A stretch of 64,000 nucleotides of DNA, from positions 10,656,741 to 10,720,740 of the forward strand of contig NC_133224.1 in NCBI RefSeq assembly GCF_040436345.1. Direction: 5' to 3'. Position numbers and translations under genes: made by a program. The notes beneath the pieces are model-generated. The model worked only from the letters and a program-made list of their open reading frames with translations, searched no databases and was not told where the DNA came from. Origin of the DNA: Pagrus major. Taxonomy: Eukaryota > Chordata > Actinopteri > Spariformes > Sparidae. Shown here piece by piece: positions 47,101 to 58,104 of this stretch (positions are counted from its first letter, which is position 1; each line of letters begins with the position of its first letter).

Positions 47101-47419
47101 AAAGAAATTGGAGCTTATAAAAAGGATAATCACAAATATTTTTATCCATCAGGTGGAGGTCAGTGGATGGAGATGACCGTGTGTGTGAGAGCTGCAGCAG
47201 CAGCGCCAAGTCCAACCACAGGAGGGCAGTGAGGAGCAGAACAAAGCACGGACCAGCTGGTAGTGCTGCATTCAAAATCTGTAGCAGTTTAGATGAATGA
47301 TGTTGAAATATGATTAAATTAACTCAGATTCTTGTGTACTTGCAGAGCCGCACAGGGAGACCAGTTTTGGTCCGATAATATTTCTGAGGCCAGTGGGAAA
47401 ACACAAACATCTGGGTTGA
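44165..47419 (+). CDS. zp3: Zona pellucida sperm-binding protein 3-like (egg envelope)
   Basis: Exons 44165-44551, 44691-44809, 45827-45930, 46387-46561, 46758-46875, 46966-47048, 47153-47259 and 47346-47419 give 388 residues in frame. The protein is a secreted structural component of the egg coat. The ZP domain starts near residue 62 (VKTFVVKCHEDSIEVVMKAY), with VLYNNLLLYSPPP, LKPTWTQLISTLSTH, RLFVDSCVATLTSDVNSYPR, then IYITCYLEAEPISNKDPGKK ACSF and a late Cys cluster CESCSSS, all ZP3 hallmarks and Cys positions. After a basic RRAVRSRTKH stretch (possible processing site) the protein ends FGPIIFLRPVGKHKHLG without a membrane anchor, as in fish ZP3s. A start at 44090 would add 25 residues; I prefer 44165 because MPFISAYFTLSLYIL looks like the signal peptide. 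The exon 5 donor (GTCAGA) is weak. Teleosts have many zp3 paralogues. Confidence 0.9.
44893..45262. mobile_element. hAT-like MITE in zp3 intron 2
   Basis: The left end GGGATGCACCGATATATCAG and right end TTGGCCAAATCGCTGCGTCC resemble the ends of a common teleost non-autonomous element. The interior is A-rich and non-coding. Confidence 0.5.
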
Positions 47420-47431
47420 AGTAACTAAATT

Positions 47432-47437
47432 AATAAA
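47432..47437 (+). terminator. zp3: Poly(A) signal of zp3, 13 bases after the stop
   Basis: AATAAA lies almost directly behind the stop codon, implying a 3' UTR of only a few tens of bases, a known trait of egg-envelope genes. Confidence 0.6.
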
Positions 47438-48599
47438 AAACTGGTGTTTAAGCACCTGTAAGAAAAACTTCACAAAGTCAGACTTGTGTTTTTTAGAAGC
47501 AGACTAGAGCGGACAGGTACAACTTCCCCATTCACAATATATGTAGAGTAGTAATAATAACAATAATATTTAAACATTTCAAAATGAATTTGTTAGAATT
47601 TTATAACATAAGGTTGTATAACTAAATGTAGTTTGTTTCCTACTAAAGACATAAATTATATGGATTTATTTATAATTAATCATTAAAAAAAAAAGATTAC
47701 AATGAGGCACATAAAATCAAACAAGTAAAAATAATTAAAAATACATATACCCAATAGTAATGTAAGATAAAAATAATTAAAATAAATAAAATGGATAAGA
47801 TGACTGTATTTTGATGGGCTGCCATGAATATATATAAAGAAAAAGAAAAGTGAAAACTAAATCTTCTTTGTCTGCAGGCTGATTGATTTGTGTGTGTTGC
47901 AGGATGCAGTTTAACCAACTTCATTTGTGTAGTCACAATCTGGCTGGAGATCAGTCAGAGAAAGGAAATGAGTAAGAACTCACTCAATTGTTTTTTCATT
48001 AGTGGTCTATTTCTCAACCTTGCATAATAAAGGTTAAAAAATCCACATCTGTCAGCACCACTCTTCTGAAATGACTTCTTCTGATGACAAAACTCCACCA
48101 CAAGATCAAACACAATATTTTTATCCAATCACACAGGCCCTTTTTAATCAGCAGATATTGGCAAAAGGTATATGAGTTTTGGCTGCGGCCATATATACAG
48201 TATATAAAGAAAATTAAGGTTATAATGCAGTAAAAGATGCTAAAGGGGTAATTTATAATAAACTCACAGTATTCCCAAGTTTGCTGTTTCCGTACATTGA
48301 TGTCATTTTAGACAATACATTTTGTTGTGACACTGTAAAATAGCCAGCCTCCGTTACACATCTTTGCGTTTTGGATCTAAGGTTTTACAAACAGAAAAGC
48401 AAATAAGAGTGAAAGCTAAAGTACTGCTTTGATTTCAGAGCTATTACTTAATTTGTAAGAACTTTCATGTCATCTGCAAACAGGTTCCTGCGCTGCATCT
48501 TAGACCCTTTGGCCACAAGCTTGCTCTCTTTTAGCTATTTGTCATCTACCTTTGAGGACAACCTATTTTTATATCATCATAAGCAGAAGGTAAAACATT

Positions 48600-48936
48600 T
48601 GACTGATGTTTTCTCTTGACCATTGATCCTTAAACGCAGCAGGTAAACCTGCGGTTCATTGGTGAGTTCTCCTTCGGTGCAGAACAACAGTCTGGTCTCC
48701 ATCCAGCACCTGTCAGCACATTTAGAGACAAAGTGAGGGAAGCCTGGAGAAACAAAAACATTGCATCTGAATTCATGGCAACCAGGATAATTTTCCACTC
48801 TGCTCCTTTTGCCAACCAGGTCTTAGAGCCAAAGCCATCAGTCAAGGTTACTTGACATGTCTCTTGATGCGCTAAATCATAAAAACATATCATCATAGTT
48901 ACCTGAAGGACATTCTGTGAGTAAGATCAATGCCAT
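48600..48936 (-). other. Possible small Cys-rich spliced reading, unknown
   Basis: On the minus strand a short exon from ATG at 48936 (MALILLTECPS) ends at a good donor (CCTTCAG then GTAACT, 48902). A good acceptor (TTTCTCCAG) at about 48744 opens an exon that continues in frame as GFPHFVSKCADRCWMETRL LFCTEGELTNEPQ. The Cys pattern looks like an extracellular domain piece, but I recognise no family, and no upstream signal peptide or full gene is seen. It may be a gene fragment. Confidence 0.2.
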
Positions 48937-50089
48937 TTTGTGTTTTCTTATTGCAAAACCTTATACGAGAATTGATAGGAGAAGCCTGTTGCATGGTCGA
49001 GGACAGTTCATCTGTCCGTCATTTCCTTTCTCTTCTTACTGCTGCTGTATACACTGGAGAAGGTCAGAGGGGAGGAAACGTGATCTCCTTGAAGATCTGC
49101 TGAGACGTGAGGGGAGGGGGGTCGATCCCTGATATGGACATGTGAGATACATCAGCACGTTAATAGAGGATCATCTTACAACCTCTGAACCTTGATGTCC
49201 CGTAGTAAAACACACAGTGAATTGTGATAATGTATTCAGTCTAATTGTTTTTCAGAAGATGCAGCTGTGCTAAAGGCTCGGAAGAAACATCAGCTTGACA
49301 ACAATGGGTGGCCGCAGCACAATGTTGGTATAACTACGGTCGCACGGTTATTCCTTTACCTCATCACCTCAAGAAAAACAGCTTTTTCTCTCTAGGACGA
49401 TGTACAATTAAACATAAATCTGCAGTCCTTTGGCAGATCACAATTAAAATATACACACAATATCAGAACAGCACTAAACAAGCACATAATAAAAAATTGG
49501 TAATGGTGAACAAAGTCACTCACTGTAATGGAGTGGAAGTCAGTATTATACACAGCATACATTTTTTACCCTTAACTTAGGTTTGTTTGTACAAGGACCC
49601 TTGTTATTAAATGACTGCCCCCAACATGTAAGGATCATTGCATATCTTGGATGCATCTTAATGTTTTTAATTTGTGTTTTGGATCCAGAATTAAGCCAAA
49701 GATGCCTTGGTTAGGTTTAGGGGAACATCATGGTTTGGGTTAAGATTATGTTGTTAAAGTCATGATTACAATAATGAAAACTTAAAATTGCAGCCTCCAG
49801 GTGTAAAGTCCAATGTTTTGTTGACCATCTCAGCCTCCTCCCTATACGGACCTACGTCCTATAACAACATCACAAATGTGTTGAATGGTCTGGAATATGT
49901 TTACGTGTCACTAGACAATCTGCAAGATATTTAACTAATTAAATAAATTAACTTCAACCCATGATAAGAATAAGATTTAGGAAGAAAAGGGTAGAAAAAC
50001 ATACCACTTGTCTTGCATATTTACTATCTACTGTGTAATCCTATCCATGGCAGTTAACATTAATGAGTGCTAACTCCGTTGATTCTGCA

Positions 50090-50230
50090 CAGTGTATACA
50101 ACAGTATCATCAGCATACATTAACAAGTTGACCCAGTGACCATGAAAAATCACTAATAATTATTATATAGAGTAAATAGTAGGGGGCTTAACATTGATCC
50201 TTGAGGTACACCTGTTGTCTTTACTATTAC
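50090..50230 (-). repeat. LINE reverse-transcriptase remnant
   Basis: The minus strand reads TTGVPQGSMLSPLLFTLYNN, then after a stop and frame change NLLMYADDTVVYT. These are the GVPQGS and YADD boxes of non-LTR reverse transcriptases. The rest is too decayed to read. Confidence 0.8.
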
Positions 50231-52689
50231 CCTTTGCCTCATTCTATATAATATATATATTTGAGTAAAATTGATTTAGCCAATCTCAGGTCTTGAAAAA
50301 CTTTGTTTCTCAAGCCTTTATAAATCAACATATCATCAACATATCTGTATCTTGACAATATTTCACTGCTAAATCTCGGTTCTTCATCAGTTCCACATAT
50401 TTTCATTAAACCACAATATAGACAACTTTTTCTCTTTTTTTTCTGGACCTTTGCAGTAAATCTTCCTTACAGAGTTAATGCTACTTGTAAATGCACTACA
50501 ATCTCAAACAAGAAAAACAGCCTTATAGGCCGCCTGTGCGGGTAGTTTATTATGACCCCAAATTACATTTATTGTTTGGTGGTTTTTAATGACAGGAACA
50601 AAGGTGGAAGTCATGTGATGTTTTATAAAGAGCGACAAAGTCTACAGAGGAAAGAGGTTGGGATGGATGGAGGCCACCATTCATGTCGCGTGTAAAAAAA
50701 GTCAATGTTGACTTATTTGAACTTTCGTTAAGTAACTTCATTTAACTCGAATCCTAAAGTTGCATAACTAACGTACTAATTTTAACCCTGACCGTGATCT
50801 TTTCCTAAACCTAGCAAATTAGTTTGGTGCCTAAATCTGACCAAATGGCAACTGTTTCACGTTAGCCACTGGATGATGAAGACAAAACGGTGATACACAT
50901 TATAACGTTTCAGAAACGGTCATAAGTTGTTTTGGGAGTCGTTGGCAATCAACCAATTCTGTTGTTTAGGTATTATGACATGTTATACAGCCATTTTTTA
51001 AAATCAGGGGATAGCACACCATCCCATTCATGCAACCACAAATGGATTTAAGGTTTTTTTTAGAGCTTCTGTGGTGTTTTTTTGCTTGAGCAATTGAGAA
51101 ATGCATGAAGACTGTGGATGCACATAAGTCAAATTTCTATATATTACATCTTCCTGTTTATGTCTGATCATTAAACCAAAGCACAATGCCATACTGTAGC
51201 ACTTAAATATTTTAAGCACAGCTAATCCATCAAACAGACGCCCATGTATTGTGAAATCTGCTCTTATTCTGTCACGGTGGCTTAATGTTGACTTTCATAA
51301 TTACACCTCCATGGTATTTTATTTATTATGATTCAGTCTCTCAGCACACTCGTAGCTGCAGGGTGCAAACTTTGGCAGCGCGAAGCACCTGTCAAGGACC
51401 ACCTGAAGTGTTTTGCTAAGCAGTTAAACATTTTCTTATATCAGTTTTAGGGCTGATTTCTGTTATCACTTAGTCTTTTTCTTAGTTAAGTCATTCTTGA
51501 TAATGCTACCAATTTAGTTTCACCTCCAGCTCAGCTCACTCAACCCTGTGTTGATGCTGCCAAAGTGCAATATTGACGCATAAACGTGCTATTTCACCCC
51601 TCAATTTACTTTATTGCACTTGTCCTGCGTCCAAGGATAGCATTTCTTAACTGCACTGTAACTACTAGACACATACACACACTCAAACACACTCAAACAC
51701 ACACACACACACACACAAAGCACACCTGGGGAAACATTCCTCGAGGGAAGTCATCAATCAGTTTTATGGCTTTCTCTGGGAAAGTTTCCTCCTCTCCAAT
51801 CAAGCGTCTTCCCTCCCTCCACCCTCGAATCTCTTTCTTATATTTCCATCTGTATCAGTTTTGGTTCACATCTGAGAACGATCCACTCCAGCCAATTAGC
51901 TTCAACCATTTTTCCTATTCCACCGAGGGATAATTGGAGCAAACTGGAGAGTGGGATCTTTGCCTGGACAAGACCAGATAAACCAGCTTCCCTCTGTGTC
52001 CTCAATTTGTTGGCCTGTGGTAATAAACCTGGAGGTGGAGGATCTGCACAGTGCAAAAAAAAAAAAAATGTCCTTAACAAGCCATGAAATGTTTAATTGA
52101 GTCTTAAAATGACGGTTTTGTTTTAAAGAGGGAAAAACTGCCTGGAAAGTTGAATGAATTCCACTTGTCTCTAAAGCAGATCAACCTGTTTCAGGAACTT
52201 TTTCCCCTCAAGTGTGTTGACGTTCTGATTTACTGTTTTCTCCTGAGCTTGTAACAACAAATACAGTAAAATGGTCTATTTTCAGATAAATTATGACACT
52301 CAGGAGTAATGTCTTACCAGTGGTGGAAAACAGATCCCCCACTTAAAGGCCTTGAAAATCTATTACTTCAGTTAGCTTGTTAATCTGAGCTGCAGGATCC
52401 TACAAGAACACAAGATTTTCTGCCAAAGTAAGAACAGTTTTTTAGTCTTTTACGCTGAGACATTTTTATTTTTGTGCATCTGTCCGTCCTCTTTTCACTG
52501 ATTTTGAATGGGTGTGTCTCTGTTGGAACAAGCTGATGTCATATTTCAATGCGCCAATCAGGATTTAGCAACATTTGAATTTCAAAATGTTGTGGCGTCG
52601 TTGAACACAGTCCTGATTAAGCATCTACAGTTAAACTCTCACTGAATGATTAATACAGATGTTTTCCAAACACTGGCTTTGATTGTTGC

Positions 52690-52908
52690 TTAAAGGGTAA
52701 CTCCACCAATTTTACACATTAAAGTGTGTTTGCAACCTTGGGAAGTCCTACCGCACATGTGAAAAAAGTATAAAGTCTTATGTTCAGATTACATGCAGCT
52801 TCCTCTGGAGCCACAAAAGGCTTTACACTACTTTTTGCACATGTGCAATACTCCCCAAGACCTGTAAACACACTTTCAAAACATAAAATTGGTGGAATTG
52901 CCCTTTAA
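52690..52908. mobile_element. TTAA-type palindromic MITE, copy 2
   Basis: It has intact TTAA at both edges (52690-52693 and 52905-52908), with ends AGGGTAACTCCACCAATTTT and AAAATTGGTGGAATTGCCCT. It is the same family as 2493-2746 and its target site is better preserved. Confidence 0.8.
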
Positions 52909-54243
52909 TTTGTATAATTTTTAAGGCTGAAGACAAATATTTATGATTTGAAATGACATTTACAGGGGCTTTAGATACATATATTGTAATAACTGTTCTA
53001 GATAGTACAGAAATATTATCAAGATTAATCAAAATGTATCGATGTATAAAGCATCAAGAGAAAAAGTAGTAAAAATGGAAAATAGTCAATTATTACTGGT
53101 TGTAACAGTAATAATCTATTATAAAAAAAGCAGCAGTTTAATGGTGTATGTGGCTGTGTTGACGGTAGTTATATCTTGTATCTTGTTGAGTAGTTTAATG
53201 GAGCTGGACTTCACTGTGGGTGGAAGGAAGTATCCAGATTCCAGTGGTGGAAAGAAAACAGAAAATCTGTACTCAAGTACAGTTACATTATTGAAATATT
53301 ACTCAATCACAAGTAAAACTACTGGAATTAACATAAGACTTAAGTAAAAGTACAATCTTCTTCTCAAAAACTACTCTATTAGTGACTTTTAAACTCTCCA
53401 AACCTCGACCTGCTGCAGTCGTACCTCAGGCTTTTTATTCACTCATTAGTGATCAGGTTGCCTTATTGGCTACGAAAAGGCAGATAGAAGGTTTAGACAT
53501 GAATTCAAATTGTACTTAATTATGTTTTTAAAGGAACTAAGTTGATTACATTGTGTACTGCATACTTAGGTGAAAGGAAAATTACACACTTAGAAAAATT
53601 AAATACAAGTAGGCCTACACCCAAAAGTGACTTAATTACAGTAATTTGAGCAGTTGTAATTAGTCACTTCCACGCCTGCCAGATTCTTTAACTTAAATAG
53701 AAATAGCAACATAACAATATTAAAATACTCGTCATACATTAGTCAAGTCAAGTATTGGCAGCAAAATGTGCTGACAGTATCAAAAAGTTCTCAGTGAAGA
53801 AAAATGGGCCCTTTTGTAAAGTTTGTCTTGGTTTTAAAATCCTAATATGATATAAGTGAAAATGCAGTTGAGTAAAAAGTGTGAAGTGGTATAAAATGGC
53901 AAGTACCTCAAATTTGTATTTAATTATGATGCTTGAGTGAACATGTTTATACTTTTCAACTCACAACTCACTTTTACAATTAAAAGCAAATATCTGATTG
54001 GTGCATCAGACTTTAGATAAATAACTTTTTCATTGATATATATTCAGAAATATCAATTAGAAATACAGGACCTGTAAGGATGATATATCAACATTAGAAT
54101 ACAGAAAAGAAAACATCTGAAACTTAAAATCAGCAAAAACTTTGACGGATACGTTTCGCCATGTGTGATCTGCTCTGACTTGTGCGTCAGGCAGGATGTG
54201 CCTCCTCTGGAGGTGGAGGCGCTTCTTGGCTCACTTCACTCAC

Positions 54244-54446
54244 TATAAAGGGGAGAGAGACGCACCTCCCAGCTGATCCCGTTAATTTATCTTCCTCCTC
54301 CTCCTCCTCCTCCTCCCGCTGTAGTGCCGCTGTGTTGCCCCCTCTCGGTACAGTAGGTTCGTCTGTCGGATGTGCGGACACTTGCTGCGCTCCTCTTCAT
54401 GATCGGGAGGGACGTCAGGAGAGGGAGAATCACCGGGAGGCACATG
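54244..54446 (+). promoter_or_regulatory. TATA promoter and probable first exon of the netrin gene
   Basis: TATAAAGG at 54244-54251 is followed about 30 bases on by sequence rich in CpG and a TCC repeat (54291-54315), ending in a strong donor (CACATG then GTGAGG, 54446/54447). The next plausible plus-strand acceptor with a coding exon is at 61449, the netrin start exon, about 7 kb away. If so spliced, an upstream ORF beginning at the ATG near 54400 (MIGRDVRRGRITGRHM) would end at TGA 61456-61458, one base before the netrin ATG. The link between these two exons is inferred. Confidence 0.4.
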
Positions 54447-54499
54447 GTGAGGATTGATCTCTTAATCTTTTCAAAATGTGCGCTGGCTGAGGCTCTGCG

Positions 54500-56890
54500 G
54501 TTTCTTCATTGTGTTGGTGAGGGTTTTTATATCGGCTGCAGCGGCGCGTAAAGAGAGTGTGATCTCATGTCTGTCACTGTAGAAATCCACAGACATTTAT
54601 TTGTAAAAATTGCCCCAGAGGAGCATCTGTCACCATGTTGTGTTAACTTGTCTAAATTGTCTTGTGATTTACAGAATAAATTAAGTATAGTCTGATATTT
54701 CGTCCGACATCGCTGCTCAACTTCTCTTTAGAAATTCAGCCGATGCGCATGAATCAGACTTTATTTACTTTGATTTTTTATTACGTATTTTTTAAACTTA
54801 GGCATTTTGTTTTTGTGTTTATTTGACTCCATTTGACCGATTTTAGAGCAGAAATCTATCAGAGTTGGTTTCAGTCTTAATTTGGCTCTCTTTTAAAAAT
54901 TAATTTTATCCCTACAATTCATGTAAGCGTACATCTAGAAGTCGAGCTTTTACTTTGAAAAACTAGGACTGAATGTCATTAAAACTCCTTAAAATTGATA
55001 TTTTTTTAAACACTAAATGTTCCTGCATGTTGCCGCTGGAAGATCCCACATTTATTGTGATATAATTGTAAGCAATTGAACGCGAGATATGTTAGATTTC
55101 TATCATTTTGTCCCTCTGTGGCGGATTAAATGACATATAAAAACATAAAACACCAACATACCACCACAATAACATGATTTTATTTTGATTAATTGGGGAA
55201 AAAAATGTCCTTAATCTCAAACACATACCAGACAAATTATCAAGATTGTAAAAAAAAAAAAATCTGAATCATGTTATTTGATCAAACTGTGATAGTCCAA
55301 CACTGTAAATATTTTTGTTCCTCTCTAATTGACTTCAGTCAGTTTCGGCCTAACAAGAGCAATTAACTCTGCAGAATGGAGCTAATTAAGCTCCGGGGCT
55401 TCACTCTCAGCTCTTGCCAAAGTAATCAGACTAAATATGACAAACATTTGTGTTTAATGAACCGAGGCATGTGAGTCATTATTCTAAGGGTCATTAAACG
55501 CAACGCCCGCAAACCTGCGTGTGACCGCGAGCTGTTTTCCTGTAAAGTCCGTCTGTGGTTAATTAGTTTGAATAAAGTCCCTCTGCAGCATGAGAAAATA
55601 TACCGTATTTACTTTAATAGACATACACTTCTCAGTCATGCAGGGGCCCTCAGTGTGTTTTTATTTATTTTATATAATCTGATCACCAATTTTAATAACA
55701 AGTCAGCCAACAAAAATAATGTCTGCTTTTTATTTGTTCTTGTGCCGGAGTGTTTTTTGTTTTCTCTCTGAACCTCCTCTGTTACATTGTGTGGATTTAA
55801 TTAACACGCAATTACAAACCAGAGGCCGCCGCTCACTCCCATCATGCCCGAGGTTGACTTTGGCGTGTCTGCAACGTGGAATCACGATGATTTCATTTCC
55901 ATCTGTTTTTCAATATCAACATGTGAAGCCTGAGCTGTTGGAGAGCGTCCTGCCAACTTGTATGAGGCTGTAAAGAGGGGAGTGGTGGGGGGGAGAGAAT
56001 TGACAGGAAACTCGCCTTTAAATATCAAGTGTGTAACATGTGTTTTTTTATTCAAAAAATGAAGTCAACGCAGAGGCAGAGACACCCTCCATGTGTCTGT
56101 GGAGGTGCAGTCGGACCCTGTGGGCCCCCACACCCTCCCCTTGCACATGCATCGGATTGGCAGTTTGTTGGAGGTGCAAACGTGAAGGACAGAGGCCTTT
56201 AGCTAAAGATACAAGCAGTGATAATCCATTTTGTGCTGTCTGTTGCTTCCACCTCCCGGGCTGCCCCACTAAAATTAGATTATTACACCTAAAACAGAAC
56301 TCGTGGAATCTGCTCCGTGTGGAATAACACACACATGGGCTTCGACTGTGCAGGCAGGAATGCCGTTTGAGAATACAGGCCGCATACTCGCTCTTCTCAC
56401 CCAGTGTTGTATTTCTGACCAGCTGAGGACAATTGCAAATTAACAAAGGTGTCAGTGTGGTAACATGCGCCAACAGGTGCCTTGGTCCAGCTTCAAACAT
56501 GTAAAGAGAGAGCTTATATCATTGATCATATTTATTTAAAGACTCCGTGTCTTCGAGCAGAGTCCTCGGAAATCTCCCCGGCGCCCATCAACCTGATACG
56601 AAACCGTCTTCATTTGTGGAAACCACAGTTTAGCCGTTTGAAACTCATTACCAAGTAGCAAAGCAATTTGAATTTAACATATTTGCCTCCGTCTTGGCCG
56701 GCCGGAGCTCCTGCCCATGACGAGGAATGTTAAAATGTGTGAGACGGGCCAAATCCAGCTCATCTGCTCACCAGAACAGCTCCAGACCCAGACAGGCCCG
56801 CAGCTCTAAAGTGTGAACAGGCCAAAGAGAGTTAACAGGTAGCAGGAGAGAATACCACACACACCAGACTTGTCTAAGCTTTATTTCCAC
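54500..56890. other. Presumed netrin intron 1, 5' part; no gene seen
   Basis: It is less repeat-dense than the rest, with GC-richer islands at 55310-55600, 55800-56400 and 56520-56820 that read like conserved non-coding DNA (by composition only). The antisense frame at 56048-56500 has no domain. Confidence 0.35.
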
Positions 56891-56894
56891 AACC

Positions 56895-57267
56895 TAAAGG
56901 GGCTCTTTGTAAAATTAGTAGAAATTTACATGTATCAATCACTTTTTTATTGGCCATATGTGAGCGGGTTGCAACGTGACGTGAAAAATGAGACCTTCTC
57001 CGTCCCTCTCGGTCACCTACAGAAGACTGTTGATGATTAGTTTATGTTGTTTAACGCTGCTGGACTGTGGATGTCTTTGTAAATATCTCGGGTCGGATTT
57101 TATGCAACAGTCTAAAGGATGTGACTTTATGCACGTTCTCAAGTGCCTCTTTCAAGTCCGCTAACAGAGAGCAACACGATCTAACGTTAGTTGAGAAATG
57201 GAGTCCGCTAACATAAACTAACAACCGGCTTCCAGCACAACACAGAAGTTCCACAGAACCCCTTTAA
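56895..57267. mobile_element. MITE-like repeat (AAAGGGGCTCTTTGTAAAA ends)
   Basis: The left end CTAAAGGGGCTCTTTGTAAA is mirrored by TTCCACAGAACCCCTTTAAA. The interior (ACGTTAG, AGTCCGCTAACA) is non-coding. Confidence 0.55.
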
Positions 57268-57439
57268 AACTTTTGTATGCTGCTGAATCACAATAAAAGA
57301 GTTTGCTAAAGTGGAACAAACGCCAAACTATTGATCAAGATATGGTCCAGAAGTTTCAAGTCTTATTCCCTAAGAAAGTAACAAAAATGTCTCTCTCTCT
57401 CTCTCTGTCTCACAATGTTAAAGAAAGTGAGGAAACAAT

Positions 57440-58035
57440 TCCTGGATCCATCTCTTTATCCAGATCTGCACCAGATGTTAATGGGGTCCATTCTGGGTCG
57501 AGACCCATCTTCCATAAAAATTTCATGGAAATCTGTTCAATATTTTTTGTGTATTTCTGATTACAAACAAACCAACAAGCACACAAACGAACACAGGCAA
57601 AAAATAACCTCCTTGGTGGAAGTGAAAATTTATACTTTGTAGGTCAAAATGCTAAATTTGCATGTTGCTTCTCTTTGGTGATCATATTTTACTCTCAATT
57701 AGTTTATTAGTTAGAACATACATAAACTAGAATGGCACTCAGTAAAGCGCATACCTCCGCCAAGGCCCAACAGTCCCCTTTTGTACTCACTCATAGATAC
57801 CAGCCACCTAAATACACTTGATTTTTTTTGTCAAGATTCATGAATTATTCCCTTGGAAATTAATGAAATTGTCTGTATCCACACTCAAAGTTAATTGGGT
57901 CTATTCTGGGCTGAGACCCATCATCCATCCAAGTTTTGTGGAAATGGGTTCAGTAGTTTTTGTGTAATTCTGATTACAAACCAACAAATGAACATGGGCA
58001 AAAACATAACCTCCTTGGTAGAGGTCAAATTCATA
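57440..58035. repeat. Two RTE-type LINE 3'-end fragments
   Basis: Both 57440-57625 and 57745-58035 carry the block CATGGAAATCTGTTCA / GTGGAAATGGGTTCAGTAG, then TTTTGTGTAATTCTGATTAC AAAC and AAAAATAACCTCCTTGGTGG. This is typical of the 3' tail of RTE-like elements in fish. Confidence 0.6.
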
Positions 58036-58104
58036 GGTTGCTTCTCTTTGGAGATCATATTTTACTCTTAATTACTTTTATGCTCCACTTTCCTCATCGA
58101 GTTT

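Larger units (their letters stand above)
47440..54200. other. Intergenic region, mostly repeats and unassigned DNA
   Basis: Bases 47440-48570 and 49140-50080 are AT-rich with no gene seen. At 48600-48940 a small spliced reading is possible (listed separately). A LINE remnant lies near 50090-50230, a CA microsatellite at 51672-51716, a MITE at 52690-52908, and the GTACTCAAGTA-type fish repeat at 53235-53360. The open frames here have no recognised domains. Confidence 0.5.
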
